From: Neocallimastix lanati (nom. inval.)
Taxonomy: Eukaryota; Neocallimastigomycota; Neocallimastigomycetes; Neocallimastigales; Neocallimastigaceae
Length of the DNA stretch: 64,000 nucleotides
Assembly (NCBI GenBank): GCA_016946835.1
Contig: JACVTC010000034.1
Location: 1,371,001-1,435,000 of the forward strand
Reading direction: 5' to 3'
Position numbers and translations under genes: made by a program. Shown piece by piece: positions 11,316 to 24,300 of this stretch. Under the pieces are notes generated by a model. The model worked only from the letters and a program-made list of their open reading frames with translations, searched no databases and had not been told where the DNA came from. Every line of letters starts with the position of its first letter. The stretch's first letter is position 1.

Positions 11316-13292
11316 ATTATTAAATTTATCTTTTTATTAGAAAACAAAAATTATTTTTTTAATCATTTATTATTTTTTTCAAAATTAAATGAAATGATAT
11401 TATTAAAAAAAAAATGAAAAGAAATAAAATAGTGTTTAAAAACCTATATATATCTAATTAATTTTAATAACTATTGATTTCTTATTTCATTTTTTTTTCT
11501 TAAAACAAAAAAAACCTTACCTTTTAAAAAAGTTCTTTTTATTAAATAGCAAATAATAATAATTATTTATTAGTAATGGTAATATTATTAATTTTTTTTA
11601 TAAAAAAATACCTTTACCCTAATTTTATTATGTATTTTTTTTAAAAAACTATATAATATTTATTATATTCCTGTTATTAATAAATAAAAAAAAAAATAAA
11701 CAAAAGAAAAAAAATAACTTTTTGTTTCTATAAAAAAAATAAGTTTTTATTTTTAATAGTAATTAATATAATTTAATAATAATGAAGCAAAAATAAACTG
11801 AACTAAAAAATAATAAAAATTCCCATAGTTTATTTTTATACCTTTTTTAAATTTATATATAATTATTAAAAAAAATAATGAAACTAATTTTTTTATTGTT
11901 AATTTAATATTATTTATAACTTTTTTTTCTTATTCATAATTATCTAATTTATTTAACATTGGTAAAAATAAATAAATTCATATATTTGTAAAAAGGAAAA
12001 GGTTAAAAAAAATGAAAAAAAAGTATAAAGGAAAAAAAAATATAAAATAAATTTATATATTTATTTCATTTTTTTTATATAATAATAACCATGAATTCCT
12101 TTTTTTTATATTATATATATATATATTTAAAAAAAGTTATACTATTAGAGAAAAGAATTTTATGGAACAATTATTATTTTATTATTTTATTTTAAATTTT
12201 GTATATAACTTAATTTCAATTCACCCCTTTATATTTTATTTAATTTTTTTCCAAAAAAATTTTTTTTTTATTTTTAAAATTTAACCTTTTCCTTCATTAT
12301 ATTCATTTTTATTATTTTTCTTATTAATAATTTACCATTTTAATAAATAATTAGAAAATTGAAAAAAGAGTTATTAAAAAATTTTATTAATAATATTTAT
12401 TAAATAGAAACAAAAAAACTTTTTTATTTTTCTTTTTTCTTTTCTTTTCTTTTTTTTTTTGGTTTTTATTATTAAAAAAATATAATAATCAAAAAAAAAA
12501 AAAAAAAAAAAAAAAAGAAAGAAAGAAAGAAAAGAATTTAAATAAAATTAAAAATGGAACTTGTCTTTTTTATCAGAGAAAAAAAAAACTTCAAAATATT
12601 AAATTACAAAAAAAAACAAAAAACAAAAAACATAATACCAAGGAATTACAAAATATTAAAATTACAAGAAAAATAAATAAAAAAACAATATAATAAAAAT
12701 CAATAAAGAGGTCTTTTCTTCATTAAAGAAAAAAAATGAACAAAGCACAGCAAACAAATAGGCAATAAAAAAAACATAATTAATAATTACATAAAATAAA
12801 AATAATCAATTATAATAAATAGCACTACAATTTAAAATTTTTTTAAATTAAAAAAATTAAATTGCAATTAAAATTAATATATTATAAAAAAAAATAAATA
12901 TAAATTCAAAGATTTAAAAATTAATGTAAAAAAAAAAAAAAAAAAAAAAAAAATAAATAAATAAAAAAATAAAAAAAAAATTAAAATTAACATTTCATAT
13001 AAAAATATATGAGATATACATATTTTTTTGATATTTAATTAAATTATAAAATATGCATATACTTATATGATTATTTTATTATGATATTTTTCCATTTTTT
13101 TTTGTTTCTTTTTTCTAAAAAAAAACAACATTTTATTGGTTTATTATTTATTTTTGTTTTAATTATGTAAAAGTTATATTAATAATAGTTAGTTTGATTT
13201 TTTTTTTAAATTAATTTTTCGTTTTTTCGAGGATTTTTTATTAAATATTATTTAATTTATACATTTAATTTTTATATATACTTTATATTATT
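11316..13292. other. AT-rich intergenic DNA
   Basis: No gene is recognised. The stretch contains long A runs (about 12,490-12,525 and 12,925-12,952), a short GAAA repeat near 12,515 and otherwise A/T words. Confidence 0.6.
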
Positions 13293-13546
13293 TTTGATGA
13301 ATCTTTATCATTGAAACATATACAATCCAAATTAAACAAGTAATTTAAATGTCAAGTTAAATTCGTACTTTCGATTTCTTATTAATAAATATATTCCTCT
13401 CCCATTGAAGAAATATGTTTAATTTCCTTTATTCTTTGCTTTGTTTTATATTATGCTCCTCTCTTTGGTTCAAATAAGAGCAGATGCTCTAAAGCTCAAA
13501 AAAAAAATTATTAATAGAGGATTTTATTGGAGTTATGGACCCCCAG
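13293..13546 (+). mobile_element. LINE fragment (post-RT part of ORF2)
   Basis: This is collinear with 15,810-16,057 of the large LINE and about 90% identical by eye, with small indels. It covers the segment encoding LPLKKYV and YYAPLFGSNKSRCSKAQK of the region after the reverse transcriptase. It ends abruptly at GGAGTTATGG and is followed at once by the 105-bp repeat. Confidence 0.85.
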
Positions 13547-13550
13547 TGAT

Positions 13551-13655
13551 CCCCAATGATGTGGATTGTTTTTCCAGGTCCATGGATGATTGATGGAAAA
13601 GGAATAGCCTATATCAGATGTATTAATTGCAGCTTTTTGTGATTCTGATGATAAT
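13551..13655. repeat. 105-bp repeat, copy A
   Basis: This matches 17,248-17,352 with seven differences counted by eye, all of them transitions and no gaps. The minus strand is open across this copy (encoding SFSINHPWTWKNNPHHWG), while the other copy is interrupted, so it may be part of an older coding sequence that I cannot assign. Both copies lie immediately after LINE sequence. Confidence 0.85.
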
Positions 13656-14515
13656 CAATGATTATCCTTTCTAAAGTAGTTTCTAGTACGAAGAGAGAAA
13701 ACTTGAATACTGGAAGACTGTAGAAAGTGAACCTGATGCTTTATATTGTTTTAAACTGGATATGTAGTAACATTGGAGTTGTATAATTAATAATATCATG
13801 TAGTTTCTATATATTATCATTGTAATGAATCTATTGTATTTTTTTTACTTCAGCATTATTTTGTATATGTATTTTTCTTTAGTATTATTTATACTTTCAT
13901 GTAGTTATTGTAAAATGGAAATGTAGGAGATTGATTCACTTCAAAGCTTGTGTTCAAGACATTATTTAACCGATGGGAATCTTTTTTATAGTCTTTCTCT
14001 ACTAATATTTTTTTCTTTTTTAAATATACTTTTAGCTAATTTATGATTATTCAACAGAAAATTTTTAACATCGTAAAGAGCTTTATTAATTGAAAGAATT
14101 ACAATCAGTCAAAAGATAAAAAGAAACGATTATTCATTTTAACAGTATAATACAAGTAGTTTTATATCATTAAATTTCTAACCCTTGTGTAAATTATAAA
14201 TAATATAACAGCAATACTGGATAAAATTATTTATTTACAAAATCAAAAAACTATAAAATCATCAAGAACAACTATATAATTCAAGCTTTCATGTATTCAA
14301 CACCAATATTTTTTTATATACTATTTAAAGGGAATTTACTTTCTCCTTTATTTTTTATTTTTATTTTATTATATATTTTAAAAAAAAAAAAAAAAAATTT
14401 TTTTATCTTTTTTTTATTATTATTATTATTATTTTATTTTATACTTCCACTTATTATCTAAATATTTTATATATTCTTACTCGATGCCTTCCTATCTATA
14501 AAATTAATTGAATCA
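13656..14515. other. Unassigned spacer before the large LINE
   Basis: The first part (13,687-13,767) is open on the plus strand and reads coding-like (YEERKLEYWKTVESEPD), ending in a stop, but I do not recognise it. The rest is AT-rich with ordinary base mix and could be the 5' part of the LINE or old unique DNA. Confidence 0.4.
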
Positions 14516-14657
14516 AAATCAACGAAATTCGAACTTTCAGTTATGTTAAGAAATTCAACAATAAATTTTCTTCTTTTGAAACTAAATCAATGGTGAAAGA
14601 TTTTCTATATAGTTGTATTTACTCACCGTCTACTCAGTTTTTTAATCTTTTTGTGTC

Positions 14658-15628
14658 AGTTGGAACATTAATGGATGGAATGATGAAAAAGTGATGGTAT
14701 TCAATACTTTAATGAAATTTTTAAACCTATCTGTATTTGCTTACAAGGGGTCGGTAATAGCCAATACCTTAATGTACTTTCAAATAATTACCTATTTCTT
14801 TGTCACTATAATACAATTTTACGAAAAGCCAATCCAAATTTACCTGGTATGAGAGGTCTTAGTATAAGTGTACATCGTTCTTGTTCATTTTCTCCAGATC
14901 CTTATGAATATAAGTATATCATTTCTGCCAGCATTACTTCTTTTTGGGGAATTAAATGCACTATTGGTAATATTTATGTTCCTACGGTCATTCATATGGA
15001 AGAAAGAACGAATTCCTTTTCAGAAATTACTAAATGGATAAAGAAACATACTAATACACCTTCTATTCTTGTAGGTAACTTTAATATGTCTAAATCCCAA
15101 TTAGAAAGTTTACTTAATAAATCTTCTCATCAGTGGTTCACTAAAAACTTATCGAGTCTCGATTTCACATGGGCTTGGGATGGTAGATCGTCTTGTATTG
15201 ATCATGCTTTATTTAATTGTAAAATGAAGGAATACATTAATAAGGTATCTATTTGTAGTACATTCAATGATATATCTGACCACTTCCCTCTTATCCTTTC
15301 CTGTAAGAAAGATGACTCAGAAGGTTTTCGTGCTCCTACTCCTTCTAGAAGATTCAAGTGGTCCCAACACATGTGTAATGAAAAGCATAATGAAATATTC
15401 TCAAGTAACTACTTGAGATTATTTTTTTATGGTAATCTCTCAGAAGAATTTTCGATTAATCGTGGTGTTAGACAAGGATGCCCTCTATCTCCTATTTTAT
15501 TCAATTTGTTCATTAATGATGTACTGGATAATTGTGATAAGTATGGTGTATATTTAGATTCTCAATATTGTTGTGGTGGACTTTTTGCGGATGATATTGT
15601 TTTAGTTGCACCATATAAACAAGCTTAA
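14658..15628 (+). pseudogene. LINE ORF2: endonuclease joined to truncated reverse transcriptase
   Basis: The endonuclease begins with SWNINGWNDEKV near 14,658. A frame change follows, then an open stretch from 14,849. It carries IGNIYVP, LVGNFNMS (GDFN in active relatives, here Asn for Asp), SCIDHAL and NDISDHFPLI, the usual EEP-fold signature. After RRFKWSQ and CNEKHNEIFSSN the sequence jumps directly to RT text: INRGVRQGCPLSPILFNLF (from residue 204 of the open stretch) and the catalytic FADDIVL (residues 246-252). The missing part is the linker and RT fingers; a fragment of that linker from a related copy lies at 39,680-40,165. Confidence 0.85.
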
Positions 15629-17109
15629 TAAAATTTTGAATAAGGTTCATGAATGGGCTATTAAAAATGAAATGACTTTTGGAATTAATAAGTGTGCTAC
15701 TCTTTTTATAAAACCGATTAACTTTGTTAAACCGATAAATTACGAAGATCAATCTTTCTTTATTGGTAGTAACAAATTACCTAAAACTGACAACTATACT
15801 TATCTTGGTATTCCTTTTGATGAATCTTTATCGTTGAAACCTATATAATCCAAATTAAACAGTAATTTAAATGTCAAATTAAATTCGTACTTTCAATTTC
15901 TTATCAATAAATCTATTCCTCTCCCATTGAAGAAATATGTTTTAATTTCGTTTATTCTTAGTCTTGTTATTTATTATGCTCCTCTCTTTGGTTCAAATAA
16001 GAGCAGATGTTCTAAAGCTCAAAAAATTATTAATAGAGGATTTTATTGGAGTTATGGATTTAAATCTCGTAATTCTTATGTTAGTCTCTATGATATTACT
16101 CGTGAATTGAGAATGCCTCCTCTTTCAGCTATCTGTGCCATATCTCAATTACGATGCTTTATAAAATGGAAAAAACTCATCATGTATTATTAATCATCTC
16201 ACTAATAATATTCCCACTATGTCACATTATTCATGGACTAAAGACTCAAGGACTTTGGATAAGAAATTAAATGGTAAAAAAACAAATGAAATAAAAAAGT
16301 TTTATTGGGAAAGAGATGTCTTCAAACCTTCAAAAGCTAAAAAAGTAATTATTTACAAGGAGAATGATTTTGGATTTATTTCAGAAATCAAAAACTTAAC
16401 ATTTCAATATCCTAAGTATCATTTGGGATTCTTTTGGATTTTTCGAAGTAGTGTTGTGGTTTTAAATATGACATGAGTATTTCCATTAAAAGAAAAATCG
16501 TCTCAGAAGATGGCCCTAAATGTTGCCCATGTTGTGGTGTTAGTTTAGCTAACTTTTCTCACTGGATCTTTGCCTGTAAAGAATTGGAAAATTACAGAAA
16601 TAAATCTTTACCTTTTCTAGATGATCTCTTTTTTGAAGTTTTCAATGATAATTGAACAAAAATCCTTGGATGTTTCTTTAGATTCAGAAAAGGATTATGA
16701 TAATAATATTTATTATTATATATTGAGTGCTCTTCTTGGTGGGCGTTCAATATATTCAAAAATTAAAGTATGGGGAACAAAGACAATTAATTGACAATAT
16801 TTTTAAACAAAGTTCAACTTCGTCAACTGTTCCGTATTTTGTGGGGATTGCGGAGTTTTTAACAAAAGTAATACCATTAATTTGTCGATCTTTTAGTTTG
16901 ATGATAAAATGATATTCAGTTGAATCTACCGTTGCCAAGAGCGTCGACGTCGAAATGATAAGGCATGAATTTTCACCTCCCGGTGAAATGACAGATACAG
17001 ATTCGTTAGATAGCACTAATACTGAAATTATTACTCGCAATAATGGACGTGGTTTTATCATCGATGAATGGGAAAAGTTAGAGGCTATTGCTTCTAATGC
17101 ACTTTTATA
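15629..17109 (+). pseudogene. LINE ORF2 C-terminal half: RT thumb, zinc knuckle and tail
   Basis: In changing frames this reads VHEWAIKNEMTFGINKCATL and YTYLGIPFDESLSLKPI (RT C-terminal motifs; YLGI is typical), then YYAPLFGSNKSRCSKAQ, then at 16,473-16,655 a Cys/His cluster (CCPCCG then HWIFACKE) resembling the C-terminal knuckle of LINE ORF2 proteins. The final part from about 16,690 (LLGGRSIYS, then VDVEMIRHEF to EKLEAIASNALL and stop at 17,107-17,109) is homologous in position to the tails of the LINE pieces at 47.6 and 49.0 kb. Several frameshifts interrupt it. Confidence 0.8.
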
Positions 17110-17244
17110 ATTTTATAATATATTATATTTAATTTCATATGCTTTATTTGTTATTTTTCATTTAAATCATGCAAATTTATTGTTATTATGAATTAAATAA
17201 AGTTTTTTATAAGTCTAGAAAAAAAAAAAAAAAAAAAAAAAAAA
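17110..17244 (+). other. LINE 3' UTR and poly(A) tail
   Basis: A short AT-rich trailer with AATAAA near 17,195 is followed by about 26 A residues. The next base starts the second 105-bp repeat copy. Confidence 0.75.
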
Positions 17245-17247
17245 GGA

Positions 17248-17352
17248 CCCCAATGATGTGGATTGTTTTTTCAGGTCCATGGATGGTTGATGGAAAAGGA
17301 ATAACCTATATCAGGTGTACTAATTACAGCTTTCTGTGATTCTGATGATAAT
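17248..17352. repeat. 105-bp repeat, copy B
   Basis: Partner of the copy at 13,551-13,655 with seven transition differences. It follows the LINE A-tail after GGA and runs into the copia-type fossil, so it may belong to that fossil or mark the DNA into which the LINE inserted. Confidence 0.8.
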
Positions 17353-18990
17353 ATTAAAATCGGTTAAAGAAGAAAACCATGTTGACACTCTTGATTATGA
17401 AGAAATATGTCAACTTACTAAAGGAAATATTAACTTAGTAGAAGAAACCAAACATTCTGAAGAACACGTCAATACAGAAAAGAATTTATTTAATATTTAT
17501 AATAAAGAAGAAACAACAGAGTGATTATATGATTGTGGAGCGTGCAAACATATCACTAACAATAAAAACTTATTGACTAATTATACAAAAAGTCCCAGCG
17601 AACTTTCATATGCAAATGGTTCGAAGTTTAGCTACGAAGGTTTTGGAGAATACGAATTTCAAATAAATGATAACGAACATTAAATTAACATGTGTTATAT
17701 TCTCCAGATAAAGGAAAATTTAACTCCAATACAAACAAAGGAATATTTCTTTCGATGAACAATATTATAGTATCTTTATCATGGATTATAAAAATTTCAA
17801 AATATAACATGTAAGAGAAATTCAATGCATAGAAGACGAACCGGCTAATATCTCACTTTCTGAAAATATAACAAATGATTTATCCAACAACAACTTCCTT
17901 AAATTTAATTTCATCAACAATACTCAGTTAACAAACAGTAATAATTTAATTAGTACAGTATATAATAATGATTAAGTGATGTAAATAATTTATTTCAAAA
18001 ATTAAATTTAAACAGAAAAACCGATGAAAATAAGATGGAAATTGATCCTGATTTTTCTAACAAAAATAAATATAAGCCTGACTATTACAATCCCAATTCA
18101 ATAAAAGACTACCAAAATACTAATGATAACCATAATATTTACAGTAATTTAAATAACAATTTCTATAAAAATTACTACGATAAAAACAATCATTATTTTG
18201 CAAAAAATTATAATTTCAAGTTTGATCAAACTAAAATTTTTTTAATAATAAAATTTTTCAAAAAATGAGCAAAAAATAAAAAATTATAATAATATAAATT
18301 ATAATAATATAAATCAAACCTTATTTAATAATAATCTAATAAAAATAATCCAGAACAAAATTAAATCTTGGTTAATAATAATAATTTAAATAAAAATAAT
18401 TCTGAACAAAATTAAACCTTATTTAATAATAAATTGAATAAAAATTATTATGAGCAAAATCAAACCTTATTTAATAATAATTTTAATCCAAATAATTCTG
18501 AAAGAACTCAAACAAAACATAATAAAATTCTCATTAATAATAATTTTATATAAAGAAAAATCATCATGATAATAATAAACATATTACAAAGAGTTAAAAT
18601 AATAAATATATCAAAATCCCAGTATCAATATCAACTAATATTCCAATGACATATAATGAGGCCATTAACTGTAAAAATAAGGAATATTGGAAGAATGCCA
18701 TTAATAATGAACTTAACAACTTATATGACAATAAAATAATGATTTATATTTAAAATATTCCAAAATGACAAAACGTAATTTCTACCATGTGGGTATTCAC
18801 TACCAAAACTGATGAAGACAACAATATAATTAAATATAAGGCAAGATTGGTGGCAAGAGGATTTAGTCAAAAGGAGGGAATAGACTTTGACCTTGCATAC
18901 TTCATTAAATCTTGACTGTATTAAATTAATTCTTTTTATTGCTGCAAAGTTCAAATGGAATGTACAACAATTAGATTTAAGTTTACTTTA
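17353..18990 (+). mobile_element. Ty1/copia-type retroelement fossil
   Basis: Pieces of a copia-type polyprotein are readable in plus orientation. An aspartic-protease-type segment lies near 17,530-17,690 (DCGACKHIT, a variant of the copia DSGA motif). An Asn/Lys-rich degenerate middle follows at about 17,850-18,600, then reverse-transcriptase text near 18,650-18,960 (WVFTTKTDED, KARLVARGFSQKEG). Integrase, RNase H and long terminal repeats were not recognised. It is broken in many places and heavily shortened, and looks old. Confidence 0.75.
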
Positions 18991-19195
18991 ATAAAAATAA
19001 ATTAAATATGAATTAAATAAATATAAATGTAATATAAAATAGTTAAATTTAATTATAACATTAAATTAAATATTAAGTTTAGAATCAAGTCACAAAAGAT
19101 ATAAATACATACATGTAAAATAGTTAAGTTAAACATTTGTAATTACCTATTTATATAATCTTATTAATAAATAAATAAAACTAATAATTAATTAA
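18991..19195. other. AT-rich spacer
   Basis: No gene or named element is recognised. Confidence 0.5.
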
Positions 19196-19206
19196 ATAAT
19201 AAAACA

Positions 19207-19213
19207 AACTTTT

Positions 19214-19280
<67 letters not shown>

Positions 19281-19282
19281 GT
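19207..19282. repeat. (TAA)n microsatellite
   Basis: About 25 TAA triplets start the tandem module region upstream of the giant gene. Confidence 0.9.
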
Positions 19283-19766
19283 TATAATAACAATAAAGAT
19301 TTTATGAAATAAATAATAATATGCTAAAAAAAAAAAAAGACCATAGACGATTATTAATAAATAATAAATAATAATATGTTAAAAAAAAAAAAAAAAAAAA
19401 AAAAAGACATAAAGACTATTATTAATAAATAATAAATAATATACAATAAAATGTAATTAATAAATATAATTGAATTATTATATTATATATTAATTTATAA
19501 TAATAGTTTTTAACAATTGAAAAAATTAAAAGTTGGATATTCATTTTATTGATTAATTTACTAAACTTTTTTAACCTATAGAAAAGAACTAAAATAAATA
19601 TAAAAATATAAAAAAAAAATAAATAACTGTAATGATAATAATAATAATAATAATAATAAAGATTATATGAAATTAATAATGATATTTAAAGAAAAAAAGA
19701 CCTAAAATTAATATTAATAAATAATAGATAATATACAATAAAGTGTAATTAATAAATATAATAATA

Positions 19767-20212
19767 ATTAATATTTGAAATATTTATATTTATTCTTAAT
19801 AAAAAATTAGTGCTAATTATACAATTATTTTAATTAGAAAGATAAAATATTTATTTATTTATTATTTATTATTTATTTATTTATTTATTATTATTTATTT
19901 ATTAATTATTTATTATTATTTATTATTTATTATTTATTATTTATTATTTATTATTTATTATTTATTATTTATTATTTATTATTTATTATTTATTATTTAT
20001 TATTTATTATTTATTATTTATTATTTATTATTTAATATTTCTTAATTATTTATTTAAAAATATTATATAATAAAATATTTTATAATAAAATATTTAAAGA
20101 CTTTACTTATTTCAAAAATAATTTTTATTATTTATTTAATTATTTATTCATTGGTTAAAAAAATTATATTATGTGGCAATTAATTAAAAATTTTTAAATG
20201 ATACACATTCAT
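19767..20212 (+). repeat. Dispersed AT-rich repeat, copy 2
   Basis: Collinear with 4150-4483 from ATTAATATTTGAAATATTTA to GATACACATTCATT. The internal ATTATTT heptanucleotide (about 19,905-20,035, roughly 18 units) is expanded here. It interrupts the tandem module array, which suggests insertion. Confidence 0.8.
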
Positions 20213-20340
20213 TAATTTATAACAATAATTTTTAACAATTGAAAAATTAAAAGTTGGATATTCATTTTATTGATTAATTTCTTATCTTTTAGCCTATAGA
20301 AAAGAACTAAAATAAATATAAAAATGTAAAAAAAAAATAA

Positions 20341-20540
<200 letters not shown>

Positions 20541-21085
20541 TAATAAAGATTATATGAAATTAATAATAATATTTAAAAAAAAAAAAAAAAGACGTAAACT
20601 TAATATTAATAAATAATAGATAATATACAATAAAGTGTAATTAATAAATATAATTGAAATATTTTATAATATATTAATTTATAATAATAATTTTTGACAA
20701 TTGAAAAAATTAAAAGTTGGATATTCATTTTATTGATTAATTTACTAAACTTTTTTAACCTATAGAAAAGAACTAAAATAAATATAAAAATATAAAAAAA
20801 AAAAATAAATAATAACTATAATAATAATAATGATAATAATAATAATAATAAAAATAAAGATTATATGAAATTAATAATAATATTTAAAGAAAAAAAGACG
20901 TAAAACTAATACTAATAAATAATAGATAATATTCAATAAAGTGTAATTAATAAATATAATTGAATTATTCTATTATATTAATAATTTTTAACAGTTGAAA
21001 AAATTAAAAATTGGACATTTATTTTATTGATTAATTTGCTAAACGTCTTTTAATAGAAAAGAACTAAAACAAATATAAAAATATA

Positions 21086-21323
21086 AAAAAATAAAAGAAA
21101 GTATTTTTATATATTTTTATATATTATTTCTATTTCAATATATATTTATATATATATTTACAAATTTTACTTCTATTTATTTAATTAATCGATTATTAAT
21201 ATACTATAATTAAAAATCTCCAAATAATTTAGATAACAAAAAAAAAAAAATATATATATATATATTCAATAAAATTCCATAGCAATATTTTTTTAAATAA
21301 TAATTAAAATATTTTAGGAAATA
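21086..21323 (+). promoter_or_regulatory. Presumed leader/promoter region of the giant gene
   Basis: About 240 bp of AT-rich DNA lie between the tandem modules and the start codon. TTTTAG just before GAAATAATG could be a 3' splice site of an intron in the 5' UTR. No promoter element can be named. Confidence 0.3.
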
Positions 21324-24300
21324 ATGAAAAGTAAAGGAATGAAAAAAGAAAAAGTAAAAAAAGATAGTGAATTAATGAAAAGAGAATTAGAGCAAGAAAG
21401 AAAGGAAAAAGAAAATAAAGAAAATGGCAATGAATTAATGAAAGAAGAATTGAAAGAAGAAGGAATAAAAGAAGGAAAAAAAGAAAAAGAAAGAAAAGAA
21501 CAAAAGAATTATATAGTAGAAAAATATAATAATAAAAGAGATGATAATGATACATATTCATCATCAACTGAAGAATTAAATCAAAAAATAAATCAAAATG
21601 AGCAGGATAATTCAGGAGTAAAAATGAATAATATAGATGAGAAAGTACTCATTCATCTTAAAGATGATCAAGATTTCTGTGAAGAAAGTGTTGATATTAC
21701 AAAAATTATAAATGAAATAAATGAGCATAATGAAAATTTAGACACAATCAATATAAAAGATTCTTCAAAAAGAATAAAGAAGTTTATTTTTACTCCAGAA
21801 GCATTACAAAGATTGACCTTGATCTATAATTATTTAAAGGATGGCGTTCCTGTTCTTCTTGAAGGACCTACTGGAACTTCAAAGACCTTATCAGTTGAAA
21901 TAGTTTGTGAATTATTCAATTATCCATTAATTCGATTTAATCTTAGTTCTGAAACAAAAGCAACTGATCTTTTAGGTAGATATGTTGGTGATCAAAATTC
22001 ATGGGCTGGTATTCGTCTGCAAATGGGACAATTTATTGATGCATTTGAAAATGGAAAAGTTCTTCTCCTTGATGAAATAAATTTAGCTAGCCAAGAATGC
22101 CTTCAATTTATTGAAGAAGCACTAGATAGCGGTGAAATAAGTACAGAATTACCAGGTAAACCACTTTTAAGAATAAAAATGCACCCTAATTTCAGGCTAA
22201 TTGCTACCCAAAATCCAAATAAAGGTTTATTTGCTCATAAACGTAAAGATTTAGGTCAAAAATTTATATCGAGATTTCAAGTAATTAATTTCCCAGAATT
22301 TTCTAAGGAAGAATTAAGAAAAATTGCCCTAGGACTTGCTGAACAGTTTCATCTTGAAGGAGAAGAAGGTCTAATCAATGATTTGGTATCATTTCATATT
22401 GAATGGTCTAATTTGCCTGAAATTGCAGAAGATATACAGTGCTTTACAGTAAGAGAAATTGCAGCTACAGTTCGTGCCATAGCAAATGGAAATAATCCAC
22501 TTGATACTGTTTTAACAATATATGGAGCTCGATATACTAAAGATAAAAGAGAAAAATTAATGAATTTACTGAAAGAATATTCCAGTTTTAACACATTAAA
22601 GAAAGAAGAATTTGAATATCCGAAATCATTTCCTAAATGTTTTCATAATAATCATCTTTCGGAGGCATTAAAATCGATATTCTTTTCATTTAAGAATAAT
22701 AGACATGTTATACTGGCTGGAGCTGAAGGAACAGGAATTACCCAAATTGCAAGATGGATATCACAGTATTATGATCAGGAAAATGAAGAAAATGAGGATA
22801 GCAGTTCACAGTATTTTTGTGTATGTACTGAAGAAATAAAGTGTGCCGATTTAATTGGTCGTCAGAAACCATCTGATGGAATTAACAGTAATACGCAAGA
22901 ATTATTAAAGTGGCAATCCGGGTTTCTTTCAGAAGCCATTGAAAAAGGAAAATGTACTGTGCTTGATAGCATTGATGAGGCTCCATCAACTGTTACGGAA
23001 AGATTAAATGCACTTCTTGATCAAAAGTATGATGAAAAACAAAAATATTTCGAAATTCCTGAAAATCCCAATCAATCGCGTATAGCTATTCATTCAAAAT
23101 TTAGGTTATTATGTACATGTCATATAGAAAAATTAAATTATATGTCACCAGCATTTATCAATAGATTTGATGTAATTGTTCTTGAAAATCAATTAGAAAA
23201 CATTAGAAAAGAAGAAATGATTTCCTTAATATCACTTTTAATGAATTATAAATATACCAGTAATCAAGTACAAAAGTCAGATTCTGAGGTTTTTTCTGAC
23301 GTAGATTCTGATGAGGAAAGTTATTATTATTCTTTCTTAAAGGATGATCCTGAATCTGATGATGAACCAATTTCAAATAATAATGAAATAGATTATGCTC
23401 CTGATGGTGAACCAATTTCAAATAATAATGAAATAGATTATGTTCCTGATAATGAAATTATAGAATTAATTACAAAAGAAGTAAATGATTCAATGACAAT
23501 GCTTCAACTTTCTCAATTTTGTAAAGCAGTAGCTATATATTCTCTATTTTTCCCTTCGTCAGTTAGCAAGTCAAAAATTATTTATTTAACTAAGCAAATA
23601 CTAAAGAAAGATCCTAATGAAAAGGATTTTGAACTAGATGATGAAATCAAGAATTACTTAATTAATGATCTTAATTCAAGTCAAAATATTTTAAATGATA
23701 ATGATGATGATGATGATCAATTTTTCTTTTTAAATTCAGAATTATTACAACAATTTATAGCCAAGTTATATGCAGCTTCTTTAATTCATTTGCCAGTATG
23801 CGTATATGGTCCAACAGGAGTAGGAAAAACATCAGCTGCTAGAGCATTTGCAAAAATCAGACCTCTTTCCTATAAATCAAATACTAAATATAAAATGCAT
23901 TCTTTTCATTCTGGAACAAAATCAAACAATTTTTATGGTACAACAACCATTAAGGATGGAAAAATAATATATATAAATGGAACATTAACAGATTCTCTGA
24001 GAAAAGGATATACGTTTATTGCTGATGAAATGAATCTCTCATCAATAACAACAATGAAGGCTTTAGCCCCTGCTTTAGATCCATCTGTCGGTAATAATAT
24101 TTTTGTTCCTGGTATTGGTGAAACAATTGAAGTTAATTCAAGTTTTTTCTTTATTGCATGTCAGAATGAACTTGGAACTATTGGAAGAAATGCTGTTCCT
24201 TCTTCGATTGCTTCAAGATTTAAATATTTCAATTATCCAAAACAAACTGAAGAAGATATCTCTTCTATTTGTAAAGATATTTGTAATAGCATTTACAAAA

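Larger units (their letters stand above)
14516..17244 (+). mobile_element. LINE (non-LTR retrotransposon), internally deleted, with 3' UTR and poly(A)
   Basis: The order along the element is a short ORF2 lead-in, an AP-type endonuclease, part of a reverse transcriptase, a post-RT region, a Cys/His knuckle, a C-terminal tail ending at a stop near 17,107, a 3' UTR of about 110 bp and an A-tail of about 26 nt (17,219-17,244). Endonuclease-first order and the C-terminal knuckle fit L1/Tad/Jockey-like LINEs; I do not assign a clade. The N-terminal half of the RT is missing, and several frameshifts are present, so this copy cannot make a full protein. Confidence 0.85.

Noticed and set aside
16756-17061. 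101-codon minus-strand ORF
   Set aside because: Antisense to the LINE ORF2 tail, which reads as homologous coding sequence on the plus strand.
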